A model generated the notes under the pieces. It did no database searches, was not told the DNA's origin, and saw only the letters and a list, made by a program, of their open reading frames with translations. A DNA stretch of 64,000 nt from Streptomyces syringium (GTDB lineage Bacteria > Actinomycetota > Actinomycetes > Streptomycetales > Streptomycetaceae), in assembly GCF_017876625.1 (NCBI RefSeq), contig NZ_JAGIOH010000001.1:6345501-6409500 (forward strand), in the 5' to 3' direction. Shown piece after piece: positions 1 through 8,057 of the stretch (positions are counted from its first letter, which is position 1; each line of letters opens with the position of its first letter). The translations under genes were made by a program, and so were the position numbers.

Positions 1-321
1 CGCCTCGGCATCGAGCCGCCCTGCCTCGTGACCGGGCCGCGCGCCCAGCCCATCGCCTACGCGGCGGGGTGCGTGTCCGCCCAGACCGCGGGCAACAACC
101 GCTCGACCACCGCCGCCGACATCGTCCGCACCTCGGGTCGCGAGCCGACGGCCGTCCTCTTCGATCCCCGCGACGGTCATCTGCCGTCCTACGCCCGCGA
201 CTGGCTGCCCCGGCCGCTGCCGGGCACCGGCTGGATCGCGTACGTCCCGTGGGCGCCGCCGGGGCCGCCCGGTCAGGCCTCCCGCAGCAGCGCGGCGAGG
301 TCACTGTCCACGTCGAGGTGA
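1..321 (+). CDS. C-terminal end of an unidentified protein (5' end outside window)
   Basis: The first reading frame is open from base 1 to a TGA at 319-321, so this is probably the last ~106 codons of a gene that begins upstream. The visible part reads RLGIEPPCLVTGP... and includes Cys-containing and Pro/Gly-rich stretches but no domain I recognise. It is faintly like the soluble tail of polytopic membrane glycosyltransferases, which is a guess. Its last ~49 bases run antisense across the 3' end of ssgD, so the two genes would converge with overlap. Because it is cut, neither start nor function can be judged. Confidence 0.4.
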   Translation, partial: RLGIEPPCLVTGPRAQPIAYAAGCVSAQTAGNNRSTTAADIVRTSGREPTAVLFDPRDGHLPSYARDWLPRPLPGTGWIAYVPWAPPGPPGQASRSSAARSLSTSR

Positions 322-686
322 CCCGCCTCGGTGCCCGCGGGCACCAGCTCGTAGGAACGCCCCAGGAAGAGGCGGAGTTCGGCGGTGTCGAGCTGGACCA
401 TGGCCACCCCCTCCCGCGCGTGGAACTCCAGCACCGTACGGTCCGTCCCGCACGGCCACACCTGGACGTCCCCGCAGCCCGTCGAGGTGTTGAGGCCCGT
501 CGCCAGCAGCTCGCGGGCGAAGGTCCACTCGACCTCCGCGCCGTCGAGGGAGGCGGCGGGCGGGAACGCGATGTGCACGGCGAAGGGATCGGAGCGCTCG
601 TAGCGCAGCCGCGCGGGAACGGCGCGGGCCGGCGGGGCCGAGACGATGAGCCGGGCCTGGACGGCCTGGTCGATGAGAGTGGACAA
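273..686 (-). CDS. ssgD: SsgA-like sporulation/cell-division protein, probably SsgD
   Basis: A 137-aa protein of the SsgA-like (SALP) family, small proteins restricted to morphologically complex actinomycetes that guide septum placement and wall remodelling. Family marks are visible: the LRYERSDPFAVHIAF core (~residues 27-41), the TFARELLATGL segment (~54-64) and a C-terminal YELVPAGTE stretch. The sequence is closer, from memory, to SsgD (wall integrity) than to SsgA or SsgB. The start is taken as TTG at 686, because GGAG lies about 6 bases upstream and the resulting N-terminus MSTLIDQAVQARL matches relatives. The frame runs open further upstream, but that part does not look like a SALP. Paralogue assignment is less sure than the family. 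Confidence 0.85.
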   Translation of the reverse strand: MSTLIDQAVQARLIVSAPPARAVPARLRYERSDPFAVHIAFPPAASLDGAEVEWTFARELLATGLNTSTGCGDVQVWPCGTDRTVLEFHAREGVAMVQLDTAELRLFLGRSYELVPAGTEAGHLDVDSDLAALLREA

Positions 687-819
687 CGCCTGCTCCCTTG
701 CGCTTGATTCCGGGTGGTGCGGGTCCTTGCCTCTTCGGCTGGAGAGACGGGATATCGATCGCCCTCGTGCACATGAATCGAGCGTGAGCTGCGTCACTGC
801 CCTTGGATGGGGCAGACAT

Positions 820-848
820 TTGCCATCTACGCTTGCGAACTCTAGGTA
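820..848 (+). promoter_or_regulatory. Predicted promoter of the ECF sigma gene
   Basis: TTGCCA (820-825) and TAGGTA (843-848) are separated by 17 bases, a good match to the principal-sigma pattern of Streptomyces. The predicted transcript start near 855 leaves a leader of about 70 bases before the ATG at 924. It lies in the divergent gap between ssgD and the sigma gene; I saw no equally good promoter for ssgD. Confidence 0.45.
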
Positions 849-923
849 ATGCCTCCAAGGGCGGGCGGACCTGCAGAGAAGCCGCCCGCCCGCGGCGAGG
901 CCCCGACAGGAGTACGCACCACG

Positions 924-2339
924 ATGACCGACCGTTCGACAGCGCCGGGAGCGGCCGACTACACGCGGCTCTACGAGCGCGAACACCCACGGCTCGTGGC
1001 GTACGCGCGCACCCTCACCGCCGACTCCTGGGCCGCCGAGGACCTCGTGGCCGAGGCCCACTTCCGGGTCTGGCGCCGGCTGCGGGACGGGCACGACATC
1101 GACAATGTGTCCGCCTACCTCACCACCACCGTGAAGAACCTCGCCACCACCGTGGGACGGGCGACGCGTGAGATCCCGCAGGACCCGGTGGACGGGCCCG
1201 CCTGGCCGGACGTCCCGGCCACGGCCGGCGCCGACCCCTTCCAGCGCGTCGCCTACGTCGAACTGCTCGCGAAGGTCCTCGGACAGCTGCCCCGCCGCTG
1301 GGTCACCGCGCTCTGGCTGGCGGAGGCCGAAGGCCAGCCGCTGGAGACGGTCGGCCGGCGCATCGGCGCCGGGCGCGGCGCCACGGCCGTCCTGCTGCAC
1401 CGGGCCCGCGAGGGTATGCGCCAGGCGTTCCTGCGCACTCTGCCGGGCACCCCGGAACGGGCGGCGTGCGGGAAGCACTGGGAGCGCATGCCGGCGTGTG
1501 TCCGGGGCGTGGCCCCGGCCCGGCAGTCCGACGGGCTCGACGCGCACGTCGCCGATTGCCCCGACTGCCGGGCCCGGTTGGCCCTGCTGACCCGGGCCAA
1601 CCACCGGCTGCCCGCCCTCGTCGGCCCGGCGCTGCTGGTGCTGTTCGCCGGGGGCGCGGGGAAGTTCCTGCTCCCGGTGGCGGGTGCGGCGGGTGCGGCC
1701 GGTGCGGCGCAGGGCGGTTCGGGCGGTTCGGGGTCGGGCGCGCTGAAGTCCGTGGGGCAGTTGCTGCGTGGCGGGACGGGACAGGCCGGTCCCGTCGCGG
1801 CGGGCGTGACCGGTGTGGGCGTGCTGGCGGTGGCGGGCGCGGTCGCCGCGGGTATCGCGCTGGCCGCCGGGACCGGATCCGGGCCACGGCAGGAGGCCGC
1901 AGCCCCGGGCGTGACGGCGCCGGCGCGTACCGGTTCGCCGGGGCCTGCGGGTTCCCCGGAGGCTACGGGCCCGGAAGGGGCGGCGCCGGCGGGGCCGACG
2001 GAAGGGCCTGCCTCATCGGCTCCCGGGGCGACGGGACGGCAGACGCCGGGGGTGCCCGCGCCCTCCGCCACGGCTGCCCCGCGCACGGTCGCACCGACGG
2101 CGCCCCCGGTCGTCCGGCCGCCCGGTCCGTCCCCCACGGCCACGTCCGCACCCACGTCCGCGCCCACGGCCGCGGCCCCCACCCGGCCCCCGACCCCCGC
2201 CCCGACCCCGACGGTCGTCCCGTCGACCACCCCGCCGCCGATCCCGAGCCCCACCCGGGCACCGAACCCGTCGCCCTCGCCCACCCGCCACTGCCTGGAG
2301 TGGGGCGCCGGGCGCTGGACGATCTGCTGGTACGGCTGA
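924..2339 (+). CDS. ECF sigma factor with fused zinc-finger-like, membrane and Pro-rich extracytoplasmic regions
   Basis: A 471-aa protein. Residues ~12-75 match sigma region 2 (YERE...AEDLVAEAHFRVWRRL) and ~105-170 sigma region 4 (LPRRWVTALWLAEAEGQPLETVGRRI). It is far longer than a plain ECF factor (~180 aa). An H207-x3-C211-x2-C214 motif like that of zinc-binding anti-sigma factors follows. Then come two hydrophobic helices (~223-250 and ~288-312), a Pro/Thr/Ala-rich stretch of over 120 residues, and a short tail with two Cys. ECF groups with such fused C-terminal extensions are known in actinobacteria (ECF52/ECF53 types). I infer a membrane-tethered sigma factor that carries its own sensor. 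ATG 924 is chosen, with AGGAG at 908-912. No separate anti-sigma gene is adjacent. Confidence 0.8.
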   Translation: MTDRSTAPGAADYTRLYEREHPRLVAYARTLTADSWAAEDLVAEAHFRVWRRLRDGHDIDNVSAYLTTTVKNLATTVGRATREIPQDPVDGPAWPDVPATAGADPFQRVAYVELLAKVLGQLPRRWVTALWLAEAEGQPLETVGRRIGAGRGATAVLLHRAREGMRQAFLRTLPGTPERAACGKHWERMPACVRGVAPARQSDGLDAHVADCPDCRARLALLTRANHRLPALVGPALLVLFAGGAGKFLLPVAGAAGAAGAAQGGSGGSGSGALKSVGQLLRGGTGQAGPVAAGVTGVGVLAVAGAVAAGIALAAGTGSGPRQEAAAPGVTAPARTGSPGPAGSPEATGPEGAAPAGPTEGPASSAPGATGRQTPGVPAPSATAAPRTVAPTAPPVVRPPGPSPTATSAPTSAPTAAAPTRPPTPAPTPTVVPSTTPPPIPSPTRAPNPSPSPTRHCLEWGAGRWTICWYG

Positions 2340-2371
2340 GCCATCTGTGCGGGCCCTGCCGGGTACACCTC

Positions 2372-2500
2372 CGCTGCGCGGCGGTGTCCTCAATCGCCGG
2401 ACGGGCTTCATTCGGCTGAGCTCAGCCGCCAAGCCCGTCCGGCGTTTGAGGACGCGCCCGCAGGGCGCCCGCCGCCGCAGGCGGCAAGACGGCCCGCAGG
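2372..2500. repeat. Dispersed intergenic hairpin repeat, copy A (convergent gene ends)
   Basis: Imperfect long inverted repeat: the arm at 2372-2408 pairs with 2431-2467 and shares the block CGCCGGACGGGCTT / AAGCCCGTCCGGCG. A self-complementary loop (GGCTGAGCTCAGCC, 2415-2428) lies between, followed by GCCGCCGCAGGCGGC. The same blocks recur near 12.2, 14.7, 21.4 and 36.3 kb. Here it fills the gap between the convergent sigma and kinase genes and could act as a two-way transcription terminator. Confidence 0.8.
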
Positions 2501-2536
2501 CGGCAAGGCGGCCCGCAGTCCGCAGGACGAACCGCC

Positions 2537-3715
2537 CTACGGGCGGACAGGCAGCGCCGCCAGGACCTCCCAGCCACCCCCCGGAACCGGCCCCGCCGTC
2601 AACGTGCCGCCGATCGCGTCGGCCCGCTCGGTGAGGCCGACGAGGCCGAGGCCGCCGCTGTCCTCGGGCGCGCGGTGCGGCTGCCGTCCCGGCGCGGCGC
2701 CGTCGTCGTGCACGGACACGAAGAGGCGGTGGCCGGCCCGGCGGAGGGTGACGCGGACGGCCGAGGCGCCGGGGCTGTGCCGGGCCACGTTGGCCAGGGC
2801 CTCGCCGACGATGCGGTGCACGGACGCCGCCAGTTCGGGGGCGAGGCCCGCGTCGAAACAGGGGTCGACGTGCAGGGTGACCCGCGGGGCGCCCGGATGC
2901 GTCCGGTGGAAGCCGTCGACCAGGTCCGTGAGCCCGCCCACCCCCGGCAGCGGCTCGCGCTGGGGCTGGTCCTGATGCAGGACGCGCAGCAGCCGCCGGG
3001 CCGACGTCATCGCCTCGTCACCGGCCTCCTCGATGTCCCGCAGGGACGCGGCGACCCGCTCGTCCTTCGCCAGTGAGCCGGTGGCGCGCGCCAGCAGGGT
3101 CATCGCGGCGACGTGATGGGAGACGAAGTCGTGCAACTCGCCCGCCAGCTCCAGCCGTTCGGCGTCGCGCGCGGCGGCCACCGCCTTGGCGCGCTCGGTG
3201 TCCCGGTAGCGCAGACACAGGCCCAGCGCGGCGACCCCGGCCACGACGAGGGCGTAGGCGACGACGGCGGCGCCGATCGCGTTCGCGTCCCGCACGGGTG
3301 CGGCGAGCACACCGGCGGCCAGCGCGACGCCCAGCGGCAGCGCGGCCCGTACCGGAACGCGCCAGGCGACGAGTGCCAGCAGCGTCAGCAGCGCCACGCT
3401 CTCGGCGACCCCCCAGACCGGCACGTGCACCCCGAAGGCCAGCAGACAGCCGGTCGCGGACCACGACACCCCGGCGGCCGCCAGGGCCCGTACGGGGAGT
3501 CCGGCCCACGGCAGCACACACAGGGCGACCAGCAGCCCCGCGACCCACACCACCAGGTGCGCGTGACCCCCGCCCGGCTGGTCCGCGGCCGCCCGGCTCA
3601 GCCACCAGCCCTCGATCAGCCACAGGCCGCACAGCGCGGCCGCCGGCCATCGGTGCCGTCGACGCGGGAGCCCGGGGGGAGTGCCGAAGGAGGACGGCAG
3701 GGGGAGGGGGGTCAT
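2537..3715 (-). CDS. Orphan sensor histidine kinase (NarL/DesK-type, HisKA_3)
   Basis: A 392-aa membrane kinase. An N-terminal block (~residues 20-165) holds about five or six hydrophobic helices. The dimerisation/phosphoacceptor segment ELAGELHDFVSHHVAAMTLL carries the His of the HisKA_3 family. The C-terminal HATPase_c domain shows an N-box (VGEALANVARHS) and a GGLGLVGLTERADAIGG G-box. Such kinases normally sit beside a LuxR-type response regulator, but none is adjacent: the neighbours are a convergent sigma gene and a divergent Asp-box protein. Start ATG 3715 is chosen; a GTG three codons upstream is possible, and neither has a clear ribosome-binding site. The signal sensed is unknown. Confidence 0.85.
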   Translation of the reverse strand: MTPLPLPSSFGTPPGLPRRRHRWPAAALCGLWLIEGWWLSRAAADQPGGGHAHLVVWVAGLLVALCVLPWAGLPVRALAAAGVSWSATGCLLAFGVHVPVWGVAESVALLTLLALVAWRVPVRAALPLGVALAAGVLAAPVRDANAIGAAVVAYALVVAGVAALGLCLRYRDTERAKAVAAARDAERLELAGELHDFVSHHVAAMTLLARATGSLAKDERVAASLRDIEEAGDEAMTSARRLLRVLHQDQPQREPLPGVGGLTDLVDGFHRTHPGAPRVTLHVDPCFDAGLAPELAASVHRIVGEALANVARHSPGASAVRVTLRRAGHRLFVSVHDDGAAPGRQPHRAPEDSGGLGLVGLTERADAIGGTLTAGPVPGGGWEVLAALPVRP

Positions 3716-3875
3716 GCGTTTCACGCTAGGCGCGCCCGCCGGGCCCCGGATCACCCGTACAGCCACACTCGATCGGTCAAAAGGATGAAACTTGTACTGT
3801 TTCCTTCGGTAACGGCCCCGCCTCCGGTAACGGCACCATCGACGGGCCGCCGCCGGTCGGCTAGCTTCCCGCCCC

Positions 3876-4991
3876 ATGAGACGGATGGGGAAGACGACAA
3901 GAGGATTACTCGCCGGGATCTGTGGGGTGGCGCTCGCCGTCGTGGGCACCGCGCCCGCCCGGGGCGCCGCACCCGCCGCGCAAGGCGACGGTGGCCCGCG
4001 GCAGCCGGCGTGGGAGACGAGGACCAGCGGATCCGACGCACGGTTCCGCGGGCTCGCGGCCGTGAGCCGCAGCACCGCGTGGGTGGCGGGCACCAAGGGG
4101 ACCGTGCTGCTCACCCGCGACGGGGGACGCCGCTGGCGCGATGTCTCACCGCCCGGCGCGGGCGGGCTGGAATTCCGGGACGTGGAGGCCTTCGACGGGC
4201 GCCGCGCGGTCGTCCTGGCGATCGGCGAGGGCGAGGCCTCGCGCGTCTTCCGCACGGACGACGGCGGCACCACCTGGACGGAGAGCTTCCGGAACACCGA
4301 CCCGAAGGCCTTCTACGACTGCCTCACGTTCTTCGACACCCGCCGCGGCATCGCGCTCGGCGACCCCGTGGACGGGAAGTTCCGGATCCTCGCGACCGAC
4401 GACGGCGGGCGCCGCTGGCGGGTGCTGCCCTCGGCCGGCATGCCCGCCGCCCTGCCCGGCGAGGCGGCGTTCGCCGCGAGCGGCCAGTGCGTGGTCGGCG
4501 CGGACGCGCGCGCCGGAACCCACGCGTGGTTCGCCACCGGCGGCGGCGCGACGTCCCGCGTCTTCCACTCGGCCGACCGCGGCCGCACCTGGACGGTCAC
4601 CGACACGCCCCTGCCGGCCGGCGACCCCGCGCGCGGTGTCTTCGGGCTCGCCTTCCGCGACCGCGCGCACGGGCTGGCCGTCGGCGGCGACTACCGCGCC
4701 GGGCAGCCGTCGGCCCGCGCCGCGGCCGTCAGTGGCGACGGCGGCACGACCTGGGCACCTTCGGGCCGGCCACCGGCCGCCTATCGCTCCGGCGTGGCCT
4801 GGCTGCCGCACAGCCGGTCCGCCGCCCTCGCCGTCGGACCCACCGGCAGCGAGTTCAGCACGGACGCGGGCCGCACCTGGCGCGCCTTCGATTCCGGCTC
4901 GTACGACACGGTCGACTGCGCACCGGACCGCGGCTGCTGGGCGGCGGGGGAGAAGGGGCGGGTCGCCCGCCTCGCCCGGCCGGGCCGGTGA
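3876..4991 (+). CDS. Secreted Asp-box (BNR/sialidase-like) beta-propeller protein
   Basis: A 371-aa protein with a Sec-type signal peptide (RRMGKTTRG then LLAGICGVALAVVGTAPARGA, cleavage near residue 31). The mature part carries six Asp-box motifs of the form S/T-x-D-x-G-x-x-W: TRDGGRRW, TDDGGTTW, TDDGGRRW, SADRGRTW, SGDGGTTW and STDAGRTW. These sit on beta-propeller blades in sialidases and Ycf48/VPS10-like proteins. The Arg triad and Asp needed for sialidase activity are not obvious, so the protein is more likely a structural or ligand-binding propeller; databases often call such proteins oxidoreductases without basis. It ends 16 bases from the convergent YciI gene. Confidence 0.75.
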   Translation: MRRMGKTTRGLLAGICGVALAVVGTAPARGAAPAAQGDGGPRQPAWETRTSGSDARFRGLAAVSRSTAWVAGTKGTVLLTRDGGRRWRDVSPPGAGGLEFRDVEAFDGRRAVVLAIGEGEASRVFRTDDGGTTWTESFRNTDPKAFYDCLTFFDTRRGIALGDPVDGKFRILATDDGGRRWRVLPSAGMPAALPGEAAFAASGQCVVGADARAGTHAWFATGGGATSRVFHSADRGRTWTVTDTPLPAGDPARGVFGLAFRDRAHGLAVGGDYRAGQPSARAAAVSGDGGTTWAPSGRPPAAYRSGVAWLPHSRSAALAVGPTGSEFSTDAGRTWRAFDSGSYDTVDCAPDRGCWAAGEKGRVARLARPGR

Positions 4992-5007
4992 CCGGGACCG
5001 GCGGGGC

Positions 5008-5307
5008 TCAGGAAGGCAGTTCCTGCCGGTAGGACTCCAGCGGCGGGGCGGTCTTCGTCGCGATGAACTCCGTGACCGAGTACTCGCACACCCCCGCCAC
5101 GGTGAACGGGTCGCTCTCCACGATCTCCTCGATCTTCGACCGGTCGTCACCGAGGGCGATGATGACTCCGCCGTCGCGCGGCACCTTGCGGCCGGAGGCG
5201 ATGAAGACACCGGACGCGTAGTGCGCGTCCAGCCAGGCGATGTGCTCGGCGAGGGCGGCCTCGACGCGCTCGACGGGGGCGATGTAGGTCAGCTCCAGTA
5301 CAAACAT
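5008..5307 (-). CDS. YciI family protein
   Basis: A 99-aa protein matching the YciI/YCII fold, a small ferredoxin-like alpha/beta domain. It starts MFVLELTYIAP, has the typical GRKVPRDGGVIIALGDD turn where a conserved acid and Gly pair sit, and continues with DPFTVAGVCEYSVTEF. Relatives are dimeric with a His-Asp pocket and unclear function; a few act as dehydrochlorinases or muconolactone-isomerase-like enzymes. The full family length is present. It is divergent from the endonuclease V gene, with about 85 bases between the two starts. The specific role is unknown. Confidence 0.8.
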   Translation of the reverse strand: MFVLELTYIAPVERVEAALAEHIAWLDAHYASGVFIASGRKVPRDGGVIIALGDDRSKIEEIVESDPFTVAGVCEYSVTEFIATKTAPPLESYRQELPS

Positions 5308-5375
5308 GATCAACAGGCTACGCGCCCGTGGCGTCCGGGGCCCGCCCCGGAAGCCCGGCGCGCCCACCCCTCGAT

Positions 5376-5391
5376 TAACGTGAGCCGCACT
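5376..5391 (+). promoter_or_regulatory. Predicted -10 element and very short leader of endonuclease V gene
   Basis: TAACGT (5376-5381) fits the TAnnnT -10 pattern and lies only 10 bases before the ATG at 5392. No ribosome-binding site is visible, suggesting a leaderless or nearly leaderless transcript. The -35 region is weak. Confidence 0.35.
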
Positions 5392-6129
5392 ATGACCACT
5401 GCGCATCTTGACCACGACGGCCGCGAGAACCCGCCGGGCGACTGGCCGACGACGGAGGCGGAAGCGCTCGCCGTCCAGGACGAGTTGCGCGGCCGGGTCG
5501 TGACGGACGAGGCGGGGCCGCCGCCCGGGGAGCCGCTGGTGGCCGTCGGTGTGGACGTGGCCTACGACGACGAACGGGACGTCGTCGCGGCGGCGGCCGT
5601 CGCGCTCGACGCGCAGACGCTCGATGTCGTCGAGGAGGCCACGGCGGTCGGCCGCGTGGCCTTCCCCTACGTGCCGGGCCTGCTGGCCTTCCGCGAGATC
5701 CCCACCGTGCTCGCGGCCCTCGACCGGCTCACCGTCACCCCCGGCCTGGTCGTCTGCGACGGCTACGGGCTCGCCCACCCCCGCCGCTTCGGCCTCGCGG
5801 CCCACTTGGGCGTCCTCACCGGCCTGCCCACGATCGGCGTCGCGAAGAACCCCTTCACCTTCACCTACGCCCCACCCGGCCCGCGCCGCGGCGACACGTC
5901 CGCGCTCCTGGACGGTGACGAGGAGGTCGGCCGCGCCCTGCGCACCCAGGACGGCGTCAAGCCCGTCTTCGTCTCCGTCGGCCACCGGGTGAGCCTCGAC
6001 CACGCCTGCGCCCACGCCCTGCGCCTGGCCCGCGACTTCCGCCTCCCCGAAACCACCCGCGCGGCGGATTCCCTCTGCCGAAGGGCGCTGTCGGGAGTGG
6101 GGGAGCCGGGGCGGAGTACGGGCGTCTGA
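5392..6129 (+). CDS. nfi: Endonuclease V (deoxyinosine 3' endonuclease)
   Basis: A 245-aa enzyme of the endonuclease V family, which nicks DNA (or RNA) at the second phosphodiester bond 3' to deaminated adenine (inosine). The catalytic acids fall in the expected motifs with family spacing: D55 in VGVDVAY, E102 in PYVPGLLAFREIP, and D123 in CDGYGLAHPRRFGLAAHLGV. The conserved Lys of GVAKN follows. Length is normal for the family with a ~15-residue N-terminal extension. ATG 5392 is chosen over a GTG four codons upstream because the upstream codon falls inside the predicted -10 element. It stands alone, with no repair operon around it. Confidence 0.9.
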   Translation: MTTAHLDHDGRENPPGDWPTTEAEALAVQDELRGRVVTDEAGPPPGEPLVAVGVDVAYDDERDVVAAAAVALDAQTLDVVEEATAVGRVAFPYVPGLLAFREIPTVLAALDRLTVTPGLVVCDGYGLAHPRRFGLAAHLGVLTGLPTIGVAKNPFTFTYAPPGPRRGDTSALLDGDEEVGRALRTQDGVKPVFVSVGHRVSLDHACAHALRLARDFRLPETTRAADSLCRRALSGVGEPGRSTGV

Positions 6130-6488
6130 CGGCGACGCGTGTGCGCGTGCGCGCGCCCGCCGGATCCGCGAAACCCGCGCCGGCCCGCGCACCGCGGGGG
6201 CGGGCTCGGCCGTCTCGTCGGGGGCGCGGGCGGCGCCGCGCGCGGGCGTTCGGCTTCGGTCGTCGGCCCGGGGGGCGTGGCGGGTGCGGCTACGGGCGGC
6301 AGCCCAACGGCTTCCCCGGCGTGGGATCCCCTCCCCCGGTCGGGAGGCCGCCCCGCCGTCTTGACACCTCCCGGCCGCTGGGACAGATTCGGCCGCAGGC
6401 GCGGAAGCGGATCCGCCGTGTCCGGATCGCTCGCCCGTTCCCCTCCCGTCGAAGTCCCGTCGAAGTCCCGTCAAAGGCAGGTTCCGCG
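6130..6488. other. Intergenic stretch with one candidate promoter
   Basis: These 359 bases carry no credible gene; the frames open here are compositional. The only recognisable element is a TTGACA hexamer (6361-6366) followed after 17 bases by CAGATT (6384-6389), about 100 bases before the aldolase gene. Short CCCGTCGAAGT direct repeats lie at ~6446-6470. Confidence 0.4.
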
Positions 6489-7424
6489 ATGCGTCTGCCC
6501 AGTCCCCTTTCCGGTGTCGTCCCTCCGCTGTGCACGCCGCTCACCCCATCGGGCGACATCGACACCCGCTCCCTCGCCACCCTCGTCGAACACGTCCTCA
6601 GCGCGGGCGCCACCGCCGTCTTCGTCCTCGGTTCCAGCGGGGAGACCGCCTACCTGAGTGACGCCCAGCGCCGTACCGCGCTGCGGGCCGCCGTCGACGC
6701 CGTCGCCGGCCGGGTCCCCGTGCTGGCCGGGGTCATCGACATGACCACCGCCCGCGTGCTCGACCAGGCCCGCGCCGCCGCCGCGCTCGGCGCGGACGGG
6801 CTCGTCGCCACCGTGCCCTTCTACTCGCACCCCCACCCGGCCGAGGCCGCCACCCACTTCCGCCGAATCCGCGACGGGGTGGACCTGCCGCTCCTCGCCT
6901 ACGACATCCCGTCCGCCGTCCACACCAAGCTCGCCGCCGCCACCGTCCTCGCGCTCGCCGAGGACGGCACCCTGGCCGGGCTCAAGGACAGCAGCGGCGA
7001 CGGCGGAGCGCTGCGCCGGCTGCTGGTCGCCCTGCGCGGCCGTGGCCTCGCCGATGGTTTCTCCGTGCTGACCGGCTCCGAACTCACCGTCGACGCCGCC
7101 CTGCTGGCGGGCGCCCACGGCGTCGTCCCCGGGCTCGGCAACGTCGACCCGGCCGGCTACGTACGGCTGTACGGGCACGCGCGCGCGGGCCGCTGGGCCG
7201 AAGCGGCCGCCGAACAGGACCGGCTGGCCGCGTTGTTCGCGCTCGCCGAGACGGGCGACCCGGCGGTCATGGGCGGCAGCTCCTCCGCCCTCGGCGGCTT
7301 CAAGGCCGCCCTCCATCTGCTCGGCGTCATCGACTGCCCGGCCACCGCCGTCCCCCAGACCCCGCTGCCCGACTCCGCTGTGCGGTCCGTACGCCGCTAC
7401 CTGGAGGAGGGCGGCCTCCTGTGA
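6489..7424 (+). CDS. DapA/NanA-family Schiff-base aldolase (dihydrodipicolinate synthase-like)
   Basis: A 311-aa TIM-barrel class I aldolase. The Schiff-base lysine is K166 in AGLKDSSGD, the proton-relay Tyr is Y138 in LLAYDIPSA, and the substrate-carboxylate loop is GSSGET (49-53). In true lysine-pathway DHDPS the loop is GTTGE and the Tyr motif YNVP. The GSSGE and YDIP variants point instead to a catabolic member acting on a keto-sugar acid or similar. No lysine or sialic-acid gene is nearby. ATG 6489 gives the right N-terminus (SGVVPPLCTPLTPSG). The substrate is unassigned. Confidence 0.8.
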   Translation: MRLPSPLSGVVPPLCTPLTPSGDIDTRSLATLVEHVLSAGATAVFVLGSSGETAYLSDAQRRTALRAAVDAVAGRVPVLAGVIDMTTARVLDQARAAAALGADGLVATVPFYSHPHPAEAATHFRRIRDGVDLPLLAYDIPSAVHTKLAAATVLALAEDGTLAGLKDSSGDGGALRRLLVALRGRGLADGFSVLTGSELTVDAALLAGAHGVVPGLGNVDPAGYVRLYGHARAGRWAEAAAEQDRLAALFALAETGDPAVMGGSSSALGGFKAALHLLGVIDCPATAVPQTPLPDSAVRSVRRYLEEGGLL

Positions 7425-7709
7425 GCGCGACGCCCCCGGCGCCTCCCCGGCGTTAATTCGCTGGGCGCCCGCCGGCCCGCGCGCTACCGTCATCGACGTG
7501 ATCACTCACCGAAAGTCCCATGCCGCGTAAGCCCCCCCCGGATCCGTCCCGGGCTGCCCAGAAGGCCGCGCAGTCACGACCGCCCCGGTCGCGTCGTCCC
7601 CGGGCTCTCCGCCCCCGCCCAGCGGCAGACGGCCGACTATGAAAACGTCCACGACCGCCCCGGCGGCCTCGCCGACGCCGTCACTTCCTGGTCCCGGACC
7701 GTCCACGGA

Positions 7710-7955
7710 ATGCGACGTCACGCCTCCGAAGGGGACTGGAACGACGACCCGGACCACCCCTGCTGCTCCACGAGCCGCGAGGCGCGCATCCTCCTGGAGG
7801 AAGCCCTTCACGCTCTTCCGCCACGCGCCGCGCGGGAACTGCGCGCGGTGGTCGCGCCGCTGGACGCGCTGTTCCTCGACCGGGTCCTCCCCGACCAGCG
7901 CCACAGCGACGCCCCCGACTGGTGGACCTACACGCACCACCGAAAGCGCTACTGA
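7710..7955 (+). CDS. Small conserved-looking hypothetical protein; N-terminus uncertain
   Basis: The frame from ATG 7710 gives 81 aa (MRRHASEGDWNDDP...SREARILLEEALHALP...DWWTYTHH), with strong coding bias and an acidic, Trp/His-rich end. The same frame stays open and protein-like for ~40 codons upstream (ending VTSWSRTVHG) but has no start codon there. ATG 7520, in another frame, begins a plausible N-terminus (MPRKPPPDPSRAAQKAAQ) that runs to a stop near 7640. The intact gene may therefore start at 7520 and be interrupted by a one-base shift around 7590-7610. I do not recognise the family. Confidence 0.5.
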   Translation: MRRHASEGDWNDDPDHPCCSTSREARILLEEALHALPPRAARELRAVVAPLDALFLDRVLPDQRHSDAPDWWTYTHHRKRY

Positions 7956-8057
7956 CGCGACGCGACGCGACGTGCCGCGCCGCCGCCCGCGCACTAGCGT
8001 GTGACGGACAGCGGCGCGTGCCGTGTCACGTAGGAGCAGCCCCGACCGGAGGACCCC

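Noticed and set aside
1253-2368. Minus-strand frame opposite the ECF sigma factor's Pro-rich tail
   Set aside because: Gly/Val/Ala repeats mirror the Pro/Thr/Ala codons of the sigma protein; no start or ribosome-binding site.
6489-7424. Calling the DapA-like gene dihydrodipicolinate synthase (dapA)
   Set aside because: GSSGE and YDIP replace the GTTGE and YNVP motifs of lysine-pathway enzymes and no lysine gene is near; only the aldolase family is supported.
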